Source: Corynebacterium renale (GTDB lineage Bacteria; Actinomycetota; Actinomycetes; Mycobacteriales; Mycobacteriaceae). Taken from it: a DNA stretch of 64,000 bases. A program made the translations under genes and the position numbers. The stretch is from assembly GCF_002563965.1 (NCBI RefSeq), contig NZ_PDJF01000001.1, positions 186,001 to 250,000 of the forward strand. The letters are read 5' to 3'. The notes beneath the pieces were generated by a model. The model searched no databases, was not told where the DNA came from, and worked only from the letters and a program-made list of their open reading frames with translations. Of this stretch, positions 39,740-48,542 are shown one piece after another; position 1 is the first letter of the stretch; every line of letters begins with the position of its first letter.

Positions 39740-40285
39740 ATGAATTCTTCTGTAAATCAGTTCCTATCCTCCCTTCCTGTCGACAAGATTGCTGCTCGCG
39801 TAGGCGCCGACCAAGACACCGTCAGCTCGACCCTGCAGGCTCTTGTGCCGGCGCTCCTGGCCAAAATGAGCGACAATTCCCAGGACGATTCCGGCGAGCA
39901 GGCCTTAAGCTCTGCGCTTGACCAGCACGACCCTTCGCTTATCGACGGCACCGTCAACATCGATGACGTCGACGAAGAAGACGGCGAAAAGATTACCAAC
40001 CACGTCTTCGGTTCCGAACGCAACGAGGTAGCCCAACAGCTTGGTGGCATTACCGCCGGCGGTGCCGGCCTGGTGCAGAAACTTCTGCCGATTATTGCCC
40101 CACTGCTTATGTCCTGGCTAGCCGGCAAGGTTCAAGGCGGCGGTGCTTCCGGCAAGGGCGGTGGCGTAGTACGCAGCGTCTTGGGAGGACTCTTGGGCAG
40201 CTTGGCAGCCGGCAAGGCCACCGACAGCGGCATTGGTGGCGCACTCGGCGGCATCCTGGGCAGTGTCTTGGGATCTAAGAAGTAG
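39740..40285 (+). CDS. DUF937 domain protein
   Basis: A 181-residue protein with a DUF937-type layout: an N-terminal helical part (VNQFLSSLPVDKIAARVGAD), an acidic segment, and a glycine-rich C-terminus (GGVVRSVLGGLLGSLAAGK and GGALGGILGSVLGSKK). The family has no assigned function. GGTGGGG precedes ATG 39740 closely. Two hairpins follow the stop. Confidence 0.78.
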   Translation: MNSSVNQFLSSLPVDKIAARVGADQDTVSSTLQALVPALLAKMSDNSQDDSGEQALSSALDQHDPSLIDGTVNIDDVDEEDGEKITNHVFGSERNEVAQQLGGITAGGAGLVQKLLPIIAPLLMSWLAGKVQGGGASGKGGGVVRSVLGGLLGSLAAGKATDSGIGGALGGILGSVLGSKK

Positions 40286-40341
40286 CTTTAAGGTCCCCTT
40301 AAAGCGAAAACACTTTGTACCAAGTCGGCACAAAGTGTTTT
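40285..40341. terminator. Double hairpin between convergent genes
   Basis: GCTTTAAGG/CCTTAAAGC (40285-40305) is followed by AAAACACTTTGT (40307-40318) with ACAAAGTGTTTT (40330-40341). The second has A/T flanks on both strands and can terminate both the DUF937 gene and the subtilase pseudogene. Confidence 0.82.
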
Positions 40342-40368
40342 GTCATTTCTGCTTAACCCGCTAGTTAC

Positions 40369-42146
40369 CTATAAGGTCCAGGTCCAGATTTTCCACCAGC
40401 GATAAATCAATCCAGGGCTAGGACGCCGTTCACTCCTGTCCGGCAGGGTTCCATCCGAGTTGTAATCCAGAAGGTCCCATGGGGACCATTCGCGCGGACG
40501 CCACGGATTAGGCTTGGTTTCTACCGGGGGAACTGGACGCCCTGTTTCCTGTGGTTCATCGTCATTCACAGGTGGCAGTTCCGGTTCCGGCAATGGCACA
40601 GGTCCTGGTTCTGGATCTAACCCTGGCGCAGGTTCTGGCTCTGGCGTTGGTTCTGGCCCTGGCTTAGGCGTCGGTTTTGGGCCGCCACTAATAGCTTCGA
40701 CTGCCGCACCACCGTTGATAAGACCAGCTCCGCAGCCTCCCTGACAATTCGACATGGGGCGAGCAGTGTCTTTCAGGATATTCTCGATCTCGTCAGGACT
40801 GAGATTTCGGTTTTCAGACAACATATTGGCGATAATGCCCGAGACAAAAGGAGTCGCCATCGAGGTGCCCTGGTAATAGGCAAAATTCGGCCGACCTTGG
40901 GCAGACTAACCCGAGTTAAGTGTTGAAAGAATTCCACGATCGGTGCGGAAGTCACCACCCGGCGCAGTGATATCCACGACATGACCGTAGTTTGAATATG
41001 ACGCTACGGCGCCAGACTCACCAGATGCACCAACCGTGATTACTCCGTCACAATTTGCTGGCTGCACATTCCCTGCATTCTGACGTTCGTTGCCAGCGGC
41101 GACGACCACAACGGAACCGCGGGAACGAGCTTCGTTGATGGCCTCCTGGTAAGTCCGGGAGCACACCCCTTGACCACCAAGGGACATGTTGATTACCTGC
41201 GCTGGAGTCCGGTTAATCGGAAGATTTTTCACCTGGGCGCCTGAGGCCCACAGTACTGCGTCTGCAATGTCTGAAGTATAACCACCGCAGGCTGCCAGAG
41301 CACGCAGTGGCTGCACTTTTGCGCGGGGTGCTACGCCAGCCACACCTATGCCATTGCCGGCTTGAGCTGCAACAGTGCCTGCCACATGCGTTCCATGCCA
41401 GGAAGACACCGTGCCACGGCCATTATTGCCACACTGGTAGGGGCCAGTCCAGTCGCCCTCATCTGTCGGATCGTTATCCCGACCGTTGCCGTCACGTGCC
41501 ATGTTGGGATCAGAAATGAAATCCAGACCTGGGACAATATTGCCATCAAGGTCTGGGTGATAGGCATAGCCTGAGTCGACGACAGCGACAGTCACCCCTT
41601 CACCCTGGTTCGAGGCCGCCTCCCATGCTTGCTCAACACGTCCACCAAACTCACCGTGAAAGTGCCATTGGAGATTATAGAACTCGTCATTCAATGCAAA
41701 AGGCTGCATAATGGCGTCCGGTTCGATGTATTCAACATCACCACTGGAGCGCATTTCGTCCATAAAGTTCTCTGCGCGGACTGGATCGAGAACCTCGTCC
41801 ACTTCCACGACGACGGTACCGTCGCTACGAGTTCGAACCTCTTCAATCTCAAGGTCTTCCTTCACAGCAGCTTTTGTTTGCGGTACGCTGCCGTTGCTTT
41901 TTCTTGTGAGCATTGTCCTTATATCGGACAATGAATCGATCTGTTTCTTTTTCCTCAGGAGAGTCGACGGGAGACTCCAGCCGCTCTTCAGAACGAACTC
42001 GTTCCTCGACCCCTTCTGCATCTGTTTCTTGTGCAGAGGCTACGTTCATGCCGCCCCCCCCCCAACACTGCCAGGCTTGTTGCGACCGCCAGGACGCTTC
42101 GCCGATAAGCGCGAGTTTTCCAGTGATTACGCGGTATATTAACCAT
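40369..42146 (-). pseudogene. Subtilisin-like (S8) secreted protease, three lesions
   Basis: Reassembled, this is a secreted subtilase of about 590 residues. The signal peptide from ATG 42146 ends VLAVATSLAVLGGG, then ASA-QE cleavage. An I9-like propeptide includes TDRFIVRYKDNA. The triad is in TVAVVDSGYAYHPDL, SSWHGTHVAGTVAA and QGTSMATPFVSGI, with oxyanion Asn in VVVAAGNER. A Pro/Glu-rich C-terminus (KPTPKPGPEPTPEP type) follows. Lesions: ten G at 42054-42063, where nine restore the frame; one extra A in the AAGAAAAAGC run near 41905; and an in-frame TAG at 40906-40908. Probably inactive. Confidence 0.85.
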
Positions 42147-42514
42147 CCATTGCCTTTCAAAGTATCTACTTCTGGCTTGCGATGTTCTTGGCTACCCCCT
42201 CGGGACGCAACTAAGAAAATCAGCGATTAAACACATTAGCCCATCGTCGCAGCATCAAATCTCAGATTTTTCTCAGCTTTATATAGTAGAAAATTAAAGG
42301 TAGTTACGCGAACGTAAACACCAACGTGAGAGGGCTGCGATTCCACGGCCAAGAGGTCCCACGGCAACCCATTTGGGCAGAGTCCAACACATTCGGAAGC
42401 TCTACCCCCACCTTTTCGGGGGCAACCGGGCCCGCACTTCATACCATCGCTATAGCGCCGCGCACGCAAGCGCTAATCTATAAAACGATTCCTTCTCCCC
42501 AACCGACACAAGCT
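42147..42514. other. Intergenic region, AT-richer
   Basis: These 368 bases precede the subtilase on one strand and a 95-residue gene on the other. AAAGG lies six bases before the subtilase ATG. TATAAA at 42480-42485 may be the -10 of the plus-strand gene. Open frames across it lack coding character. Confidence 0.5.
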
Positions 42515-42802
42515 ATGCAAAACGTCCTAGACCTGGTCAACGCATTTTTGAACCAAAAATACGGTACCGCGCCCATGGCGCCAGACGAATTCCAACGCGC
42601 CACAAATAACTTAACCCGCCTCGACCTCGCATATACGGAAACCGATGACGGGATAGCGCTACAGGTATGGCTGAACATGAAAACCTTCGAGCTGCACCGA
42701 ACACTCGGCAATCACGATAGTACCGAGGCCTTCTATCCCAGCCTCATAGAGGCACTACACGACATCACCGCAGCTGGTTTCGACGAACTTATCCGCGACT
42801 AG
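42515..42802 (+). CDS. Small hypothetical protein (95 aa)
   Basis: From ATG 42515 (MQNVLDLVNAFLNQKYGTAP) the frame encodes 95 acidic residues ending DITAAGFDELIRD. No signal peptide or membrane segment is present. The open frame extends to 42326, but the extra part has no homology-like features and TATAAA sits inside it. No Shine-Dalgarno is visible, so the mRNA may be leaderless. Codon use is less biased than in neighbours. Family not recognised. Confidence 0.55.
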   Translation: MQNVLDLVNAFLNQKYGTAPMAPDEFQRATNNLTRLDLAYTETDDGIALQVWLNMKTFELHRTLGNHDSTEAFYPSLIEALHDITAAGFDELIRD

Positions 42803-42820
42803 CCTAGACCGCACACAACC

Positions 42821-43093
42821 TTATTCCTCCGAATTCTGTTCATGCATGATCGAAAAAATCTTCCACACAATCGAAATAAGAGCCGAAAGAACAAGCAGGA
42901 CAATAACAAGTTCTATCAAGCTCATCCACCTTCCCGTCAGTAAAGCTATTAATGACGGAATCAAAAATCCGATAGCCGCCAAACAGCTTGAAGCGATTGT
43001 CAGCCGATCGATTCGGAAAGATCCTTGCACTATGAGACGCCCAAGCAAGCGTACGGCGATAAAGACAACCAACGCCGTAAATGCTACTAACAT
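42821..43093 (-). CDS. Small membrane protein (90 aa), unknown
   Basis: Ninety residues with three hydrophobic stretches (LVAFTALVVFIAVRLLG, IASSCLAAIGFLIPSLIALL, LIELVIVLLVLSALISIVW) and a polar end HEQNSEE. Convergent with the preceding small gene. Base composition is AT-richer than the window average. No family recognised. Confidence 0.6.
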   Translation of the reverse strand: MLVAFTALVVFIAVRLLGRLIVQGSFRIDRLTIASSCLAAIGFLIPSLIALLTGRWMSLIELVIVLLVLSALISIVWKIFSIMHEQNSEE

Positions 43094-43218
43094 TTTTATT
43101 TACCCCCTAGAATAAGCATCAACTCAAGTAGTTTTGCTTACCCAACATAGACGTCCAGCGAGTGTCCATACAATTTATAGCGTGGCTATGAAAATAAATG
43201 CGCCACTAAGCGCACGCC

Positions 43219-43857
43219 CTAGTCCAGCCCGCGCTTGCCTGCCCAGCGTGATAGTGCATACCGGTTGGATTGCTGGGTTTTCCGCAGAATATTAGAAGCA
43301 TGAGTTTCCACCGTCTTGATCGAGATGAACAATTCGGCGGCTATTTCTTTATACGTATAACCACGTGCTAACAAGCGCAGGACCTCGAGTTCACGGCGGG
43401 TGAGGGCATCCACGATGGGGTCGTGGTCGGGTTCCGGTTCGGGGGCAACGTCAGCGCCTGCGAACGCGTCCAGGACAAAACCGGCCAGGCGCGGGGAGAA
43501 GTAAGCGTCACCCGAGTTCACGCGGACGATTGCGTCGACGAGTTCCTCGCCGGAAATATTCTTGGTGACGTACCCGCGGGCGCCCGCCCGGATGAGCGAA
43601 ATAACATCCTCGGCGGCATCCGAGACCGACAGCGCTAAGAAGGTGGTGTCGACGGAGACGCCGCGGACTACTGCGAGTCCGCCGCCGGCGGGCATGTGGA
43701 CGTCGATAAGCACTACATCGGGGCTGGTCGCGTTGATCCCGGCGATGGCGTCGGCGACAGTCCCGGCCTCGCCGACGATGTCCACCTTGCCACTGAGTTC
43801 GGCACGCACTCCGGCGCGGAAGACGGAGTGGTCATCGACAAGAAATACGCTCACCAT
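43219..43857 (-). CDS. esrR: NarL/LuxR-type response regulator, EsrR-like
   Basis: A 212-residue response regulator. The receiver domain starts VSVFLVDDHSVFRAGVRAEL with the phosphoacceptor Asp in DVVLIDVHMP (about residue 53). A C-terminal LuxR helix-turn-helix follows (LTRRELEVLRLLARGYTYKE, LFISIKTVETHASNILRK). It lies five bases after a PspC-containing sensor kinase and near a divergent PspC protein. That is the C. glutamicum EsrISR layout controlling an envelope-stress response. The symbol rests on this synteny. Confidence 0.85.
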   Translation of the reverse strand: MVSVFLVDDHSVFRAGVRAELSGKVDIVGEAGTVADAIAGINATSPDVVLIDVHMPAGGGLAVVRGVSVDTTFLALSVSDAAEDVISLIRAGARGYVTKNISGEELVDAIVRVNSGDAYFSPRLAGFVLDAFAGADVAPEPEPDHDPIVDALTRRELEVLRLLARGYTYKEIAAELFISIKTVETHASNILRKTQQSNRYALSRWAGKRGLD

Positions 43858-43862
43858 GAGGC

Positions 43863-45101
43863 TTACTCTACCGGCACCGACACGTGGATCTCAGTTCCCT
43901 GCCCAAGCGTGGATCGCACCCGGGCTGAACCGCCCGCGCGTTCCATGCGTCCGGTGATGGAATCGGAAATCCCGTGGCGGTCCTCCCCCACTGCGGCGGG
44001 GTCAAAGCCGATGCCCCGGTCGCGGATAAACACCTCGAAGGTTCCCCCGAGGTGTTCGGCGTACACGTCTACTGTGGTTACCCCGGCGTGCTTAGCGGCA
44101 TTTGTTATGGCCTCGCTCGCGGCGTCGATAGTGGCCTGCACACCACCGGTGAGCTGCGGGTCCTCCCCCACCGTCACCGGATTCGCCGACACTCCGAACC
44201 GATCCTCCACAGCAGCGCACACCCGCTGCAACTCACCGAACGCGGACTCTTCCCGGGTACTTTCCGGGGCGAAGAGCCACTGCCGAAGTTCGCGTTCCTG
44301 GCTGCGGGCAAGGCGCTCCACCTGGGCAGGATTATCGGCCTGCTTCTGGATGAGCGCCAAGGTTTGCAGCACAGAATCGTGCAGGTGAGATGCGATTTCT
44401 GCGCGTTGCGTAGCCGCTGCGGTTTCCACCCGGGAATCAGCCATGTGGTTCCACAGGCGCATCACACCAGGCCCGGCCAAAACACCCACTCCCAGTAACG
44501 TAATTGTGACGGCCAGCAACGCAATGAACAGGCTGCTGGTGACGTCCTCGTCCTCACCGCGGACCACGCTGAAGAGGACGATCACTACGCCTCCCAAGCT
44601 CAGCACCACGCCAAGGAGCACGCTCAAGATCCCAGACCAGCTGCGCAAACCCCGGTCGTAAGCACGCCACACCAGCACCACGCCCAGGGCGAGTGGCACC
44701 AGGAAAAGGAGCAAGGGGCCGGCAAAGTCCGTAATAAAGCTCAGCGTGACCGCAGCCGCGATAACGGCAAGCACAACTAGGACCCTATTCGTGGCCTTCC
44801 CTGGATTCTTCGCCGAACCTACGCCCTCCTGCACACGGACCGAACCAGTCGGAAGCAATGCCCACAGTGCAATGTAGGCCAACATGCCCACACCACCGCT
44901 AAAGATAGCGACGAGAAACGCCAAACGGACCCACAAAACAGGGACACCCAGGTGGTCGGATAGACCGGCGCACACGCCTGCGACCACGCGGCCGTCGTCG
45001 TTGCTGCTAGCACGCACTGCCTTCGGGAATGGGTACGTGGCCCTCCCCGCGGGTGTTGGGGGTTCAGCCTGGTAAGCCTGGGGCGTACGGGAATCACTCA
45101 T
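43863..45101 (-). CDS. esrS: PspC-domain sensor histidine kinase, EsrS-like
   Basis: A 412-residue membrane kinase. A PspC domain comes first (VAGVCAGLSDHLGVPVLWVR) with its hydrophobic helix, then several membrane helices to about residue 220. A HisKA_3 domain follows with the phosphorylated His in EIASHLHDSVLQTLALIQKQ. The ATPase domain includes SEAITNAAKHAGVTTVDVYA and DRGIGFDPAAVGEDRHGI. ATG 45101 is chosen; the longer frame crosses the divergent gene. It probably senses cell-envelope stress with the EsrI-like protein. Confidence 0.88.
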   Translation of the reverse strand: MSDSRTPQAYQAEPPTPAGRATYPFPKAVRASSNDDGRVVAGVCAGLSDHLGVPVLWVRLAFLVAIFSGGVGMLAYIALWALLPTGSVRVQEGVGSAKNPGKATNRVLVVLAVIAAAVTLSFITDFAGPLLLFLVPLALGVVLVWRAYDRGLRSWSGILSVLLGVVLSLGGVVIVLFSVVRGEDEDVTSSLFIALLAVTITLLGVGVLAGPGVMRLWNHMADSRVETAAATQRAEIASHLHDSVLQTLALIQKQADNPAQVERLARSQERELRQWLFAPESTREESAFGELQRVCAAVEDRFGVSANPVTVGEDPQLTGGVQATIDAASEAITNAAKHAGVTTVDVYAEHLGGTFEVFIRDRGIGFDPAAVGEDRHGISDSITGRMERAGGSARVRSTLGQGTEIHVSVPVE

Positions 45102-45136
45102 AATGTAGCCATTCTCCCACGCGGCGTCCACGGGCA

Positions 45137-45202
45137 CATCGGGAGAAACCCTGAAAAATCCGTCCCCGCCCCACGCGGGAAAATCAGGGACTTTCCCCGA
45201 TG
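45137..45202. promoter_or_regulatory. Large palindrome in the esrS/esrI divergent promoter
   Basis: CATCGGG...CCCTGA (45137-45154) is mirrored by TCAGGG...CCCCGATG (45184-45202) around the centre of the 133-base divergent region. It is a good candidate for the EsrR operator, inferred from position. Confidence 0.5.
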
Positions 45203-45234
45203 TATTTCCGCGCCATAGCCGCCAGAATGAAAGC

Positions 45235-46236
45235 ATGAGTTCAACAAACGAAGTTTTTTCCGACATGTGGAAGACCCGACCACACCGCGTCGAAGGCGGC
45301 ACCCTCGCCGGCGTGTGCCAAGGCATCGCTATCCGCTACCAGGTCGACGTGACACTCGTGCGCGTCGTGTTCGCCCTCCTTACTTTGGCCGGTGGCGGTG
45401 GTATCGCGCTCTACCTGTTGGCCTGGGGCCTCATGCCCAAGGGTACGAACACGTTCGGACCGCTAGATGCCGCCTTGAACGGAAATGGTAAGGGGCACCC
45501 GGAGTTTAACCAGCAGAAGCGCACTGGGTGGGTGATTTTTGTGCTCGTCGTAATTTCGCTACTGGGTGGCGTTCCCGCATCCGGCGGGATCGCGGGTGGC
45601 GGAATGCTCGTCGGCCTTATCGTCGCTGGGTTAGCGTTGTATGGCCTGCACCAACGCACCCCCATTGCGCCGTTCCCACAGGGCCCTGATCAGGTCGAAG
45701 AACCACTCCTTGCGGATGGCCCGACCCAGCAGACTCCCCCGTCCTGGGATCCACTCGGTGCGGCCCCCTTCGCGTGGGACCTCCCCGAACCTGGCGAAGA
45801 ACCCAAGCAGACGAACTGGGTGCGCCGCCTCATCCTCGGAATTGCCGCTGTCTTCCTAGCGATTATCGCACTATTTGTCGGTCTTTTCGGCTTCGTCGTC
45901 ACCACGAACAACACTGACGACGCGCCCACCGCCGCCACCTCCCAGCTCCAGGACAGCTACAGCCGCACAATCGGCGATTTCACCCTGGACTTACGCGGCC
46001 AACACACTCTCGACGAGGACCGCTCCATCACCATCGAAAGTGGCATCGGCGACGTCACCGTTATCGGCCCGCGCACCATCCCCACCACCGTTGTCTACCA
46101 GGGCGGAGTTGGCGACTACACCGGCCCAACCACGCTTAACGACGACGCCTCCGGCCCCCGCCTCACCATCACAATCAACTCCGGTATTGGCGACGTCCGA
46201 GTCATCCCCGCAGATAAAGCAGACGTAGACGACTAA
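45235..46236 (+). CDS. esrI: PspC-domain membrane protein, EsrI-like
   Basis: A 333-residue protein. The N-terminal PspC domain reads VEGGTLAGVCQGIAIRYQVD with the following helix. Two further hydrophobic regions (about 98-142) and one membrane helix (about 200-222) come next. A C-terminal beta-rich extracytoplasmic domain contains repeated SGIGDVTVIGPRT and SGIGDVRVIPADK. In C. glutamicum EsrI inhibits the EsrSR two-component system. Divergent from the kinase gene, as there. Confidence 0.83.
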   Translation: MSSTNEVFSDMWKTRPHRVEGGTLAGVCQGIAIRYQVDVTLVRVVFALLTLAGGGGIALYLLAWGLMPKGTNTFGPLDAALNGNGKGHPEFNQQKRTGWVIFVLVVISLLGGVPASGGIAGGGMLVGLIVAGLALYGLHQRTPIAPFPQGPDQVEEPLLADGPTQQTPPSWDPLGAAPFAWDLPEPGEEPKQTNWVRRLILGIAAVFLAIIALFVGLFGFVVTTNNTDDAPTAATSQLQDSYSRTIGDFTLDLRGQHTLDEDRSITIESGIGDVTVIGPRTIPTTVVYQGGVGDYTGPTTLNDDASGPRLTITINSGIGDVRVIPADKADVDD

Positions 46237-46637
46237 TCCAACTTCGCGCGCAACGCCTCTGCCCCGTCGGCTGCCTCGTAGAGATCGTCGAATTCATCGG
46301 CGACGAGGTGGTCTTCGGGGCTCAGCGCAAAGTATTTAAGTGCTGTCGCAAGTTGAACTACGCGTTGCCCATCCGGCTGAATCGCAAACGTTGGGCCATG
46401 CCCGCGTGCAGCAACAAGGAGCGAAGCCAAATTCGCCGCCACCGTAAACGCTGGGAGCCCACCCAGGGCTGGAAGCGTTGCGGTGGTGTAGTTACCGTGG
46501 AGCTCCTCTAAACCAGAATCCTGAAAGACGGTTTCCAGTGCTACCGGTTCGGTGTAGTTATCCCGCAACCATTTCAACATGTACTGGGCATCAGCCGTAT
46601 TGCCGTAGAGGGTGCTCCACATCGAGCGGATAGCCAT
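46233..46637 (-). CDS. Conserved-looking hypothetical protein (134 aa)
   Basis: A 134-residue soluble protein (MAIRSMWSTLYGNTADAQYM start; AANLASLLVAARGHGPTFAI; acidic end). No signal peptide or known motif. Its stop overlaps the esrI-like stop by four bases. AAGGAG is visible upstream of ATG 46637. Function unknown. Confidence 0.7.
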   Translation of the reverse strand: MAIRSMWSTLYGNTADAQYMLKWLRDNYTEPVALETVFQDSGLEELHGNYTTATLPALGGLPAFTVAANLASLLVAARGHGPTFAIQPDGQRVVQLATALKYFALSPEDHLVADEFDDLYEAADGAEALRAKLD

Positions 46638-46665
46638 GTAAAACTCCTTTTTGCCTAGCTAGAAA

Positions 46666-46699
46666 AATACTCATGCCGGTTGATTTCGGCATGAGTATT
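46666..46699 (-). terminator. guaA terminator
   Basis: AATACTCATGCCG (46666-46678) and CGGCATGAGTATT (46687-46699) form a perfect 13-bp stem. On the minus strand it runs into TTTTTC. Confidence 0.9.
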
Positions 46700-46713
46700 A
46701 GTGGTTTATAACC

Positions 46714-48273
46714 TTATTCCCACTCGATGGTGGCTGGCGGCTTGGACGTGATGTCCAGGACCACGCGGTTGACGTCAGGCACCTCGTTGGTGATGCGCGT
46801 AGAAATTGTCTCTAGGACGTCGTACGGCAGGCGGACCCAGTCGGCGGTCATGGCGTCCTCGGAAGCTACCGGGCGCAGCACGATTGGGTGGCCGTAGGTG
46901 CGGCCGTCGCCCTGGACGCCGACGGAGCGGACGTCGGCAAGCAAGACCACTGGGCACTGCCAAATCTGGTCATCCAGGCCGGCCTTGGTCAACTCTTCGC
47001 GGGCGATGGCGTCAGCTTCACGTAGCAGGTCCAGACGGTCCTGGGTGACCTCGCCAATGATGCGGATACCCAAACCTGGGCCCGGGAACGGCTGGCGGTT
47101 CACGATAACCTCAGGCAGGCCAAGTTCGCGGCCAACCGCGCGGACCTCGTCCTTAAACAGCAGTCGCAGTGGCTCAACCAGCTCGAACTCGACGTCGTCA
47201 GGTAGGCCGCCGACGTTGTGGTGGCTCTTAATATTCGCAGTACCGGAACCTCCGCCGGACTCCACGACGTCCGGGTACAGGGTGCCCTGCACCAGGTAAT
47301 CAACCTGCTCGCCTTCCAAAACGCCAGCGACGGCGCGTTCGAATGCTCGAATGAACTCCGCACCAATAGCCTTACGCTTCGCCTCAGGCTCGGACACGCC
47401 AGCCAACTTGTCCAGGAAGGCAGCGCGCTCGTCCATGGTCACCAACTTGGCGCCGGTGGAAGCCACGAAATCCTTTTCCACCTGTTCGCGCTCACCCTTA
47501 CGCAGCAGGCCGTGATCCACAAAGATGCACGTTAGGCGGTCACCGATAGCGCGCTGGACGATAGCCGCAGCCACAGCAGAGTCCACACCACCAGACAAGC
47601 CGCAAATTGCCTTGCCCTCGCCAACCTGGGCCTTGACGTCGTCGATAAGCTGCTGAGCAATGTTCTCCGCAGTCCAATTACGCTCCAGGCCAGCAATGCC
47701 GTCGAGGAAGCGGGTCAGAACCTCCTGGCCATGCGGGCTGTGCAGCACCTCCGGGTGGTACTGGACGCCGGCCATCTTGCGCTCCACATCCTCGAAAGCG
47801 GCAACCGGTGCGCCCTCCGAGGAAGCGGTGACGGTGAATCCCTGCGGTGCCTGAGACACGGAATCGCCGTGGGACATCCACACCTTGTGGGTTTCTGCCA
47901 GCCCCTCGTGGAGAACACCGCCGGACACCGTGATGTCTGTACGGCCATACTCGCGTTTACCCGTGGCCTCGACGGTTCCACCGAGCGCCTTCGTCATCAT
48001 CTGGAAGCCGTAGCAGATGCCAAAGATCGGCAGGCCCAACTCAAAAATCTCCTGGTCCAGCTGCGGAGCACCCTCCGCATACACGGAAGAAGGGCCACCG
48101 GACAGCACGAGGGCTACCGGATTCTTCTCCTTGACCTCAGCGGCCGTGATGGTGTGCGGCACGACCTCGGAGTACACCTTGGCCTCACGCACACGGCGGG
48201 CAATAAGCTGCGCGTACTGGGCGCCAAAGTCAACGACTAAAACTGGGCGGGGATGTGTATTTCGCTGCGTCAC
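46714..48273 (-). CDS. guaA: GMP synthase (glutamine-hydrolysing)
   Basis: Final step of GMP synthesis from XMP, ATP and glutamine. The 519-residue protein has a class I amidotransferase domain ([20 protein letters not shown]; Cys in [14 protein letters not shown]; His/Glu in [11 protein letters not shown]). The ATP pyrophosphatase loop is [13 protein letters not shown]. The C-terminal dimerisation domain contains [13 protein letters not shown] and [12 protein letters not shown] 48273 is preferred over 48300, with AAGG nine bases upstream. Confidence 0.97.
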   Translation of the reverse strand: MTQRNTHPRPVLVVDFGAQYAQLIARRVREAKVYSEVVPHTITAAEVKEKNPVALVLSGGPSSVYAEGAPQLDQEIFELGLPIFGICYGFQMMTKALGGTVEATGKREYGRTDITVSGGVLHEGLAETHKVWMSHGDSVSQAPQGFTVTASSEGAPVAAFEDVERKMAGVQYHPEVLHSPHGQEVLTRFLDGIAGLERNWTAENIAQQLIDDVKAQVGEGKAICGLSGGVDSAVAAAIVQRAIGDRLTCIFVDHGLLRKGEREQVEKDFVASTGAKLVTMDERAAFLDKLAGVSEPEAKRKAIGAEFIRAFERAVAGVLEGEQVDYLVQGTLYPDVVESGGGSGTANIKSHHNVGGLPDDVEFELVEPLRLLFKDEVRAVGRELGLPEVIVNRQPFPGPGLGIRIIGEVTQDRLDLLREADAIAREELTKAGLDDQIWQCPVVLLADVRSVGVQGDGRTYGHPIVLRPVASEDAMTADWVRLPYDVLETISTRITNEVPDVNRVVLDITSKPPATIEWE

Positions 48274-48401
48274 GGAAGGTAACCTTACCGCACAGCTCAC
48301 GCTTTATAAAGACGGTTTATAACGACAGGTGGGCGCGCGAGCAACTCCGGCCGCCGCGCGGGGATCGCACGGGGATCGCACGAGGATGCTGGTTAGTTTG
48401 A

Positions 48402-48460
48402 GGGGCCAAAAAGATTATATTCACGAAAAAGTGCGGATTTTGGCACCCCGAACGTGCCAA
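48402..48460 (-). promoter_or_regulatory. Overlapping inverted repeats upstream of guaA
   Basis: TTGGCAC-N7-GTGCCAA (48440-48460) is a perfect repeat. Its TTGGCAC part can instead pair with GGGGCCAAAA at 48402-48411. A TATAAT sequence lies between on the minus strand, near 48414-48420. It may be an operator and promoter, or two competing RNA hairpins. The rest of 48301-48542 holds a tandem GGGGATCGCAC repeat and no gene. Confidence 0.4.
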
Positions 48461-48542
48461 GGCAACTTACAGGAAACTCACAGCCCGGGGCCCGGCCACA
48501 TCCCGGCACCTCTGCCGAGCCGTGCCCCACCCCCGACAAGAC

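Noticed and set aside
42054..42063. Ten-G tract as a phase-variation switch
   Set aside because: Attractive, but another frameshift and a nonsense codon in the same gene mean that changing the tract alone would not restore a protease.
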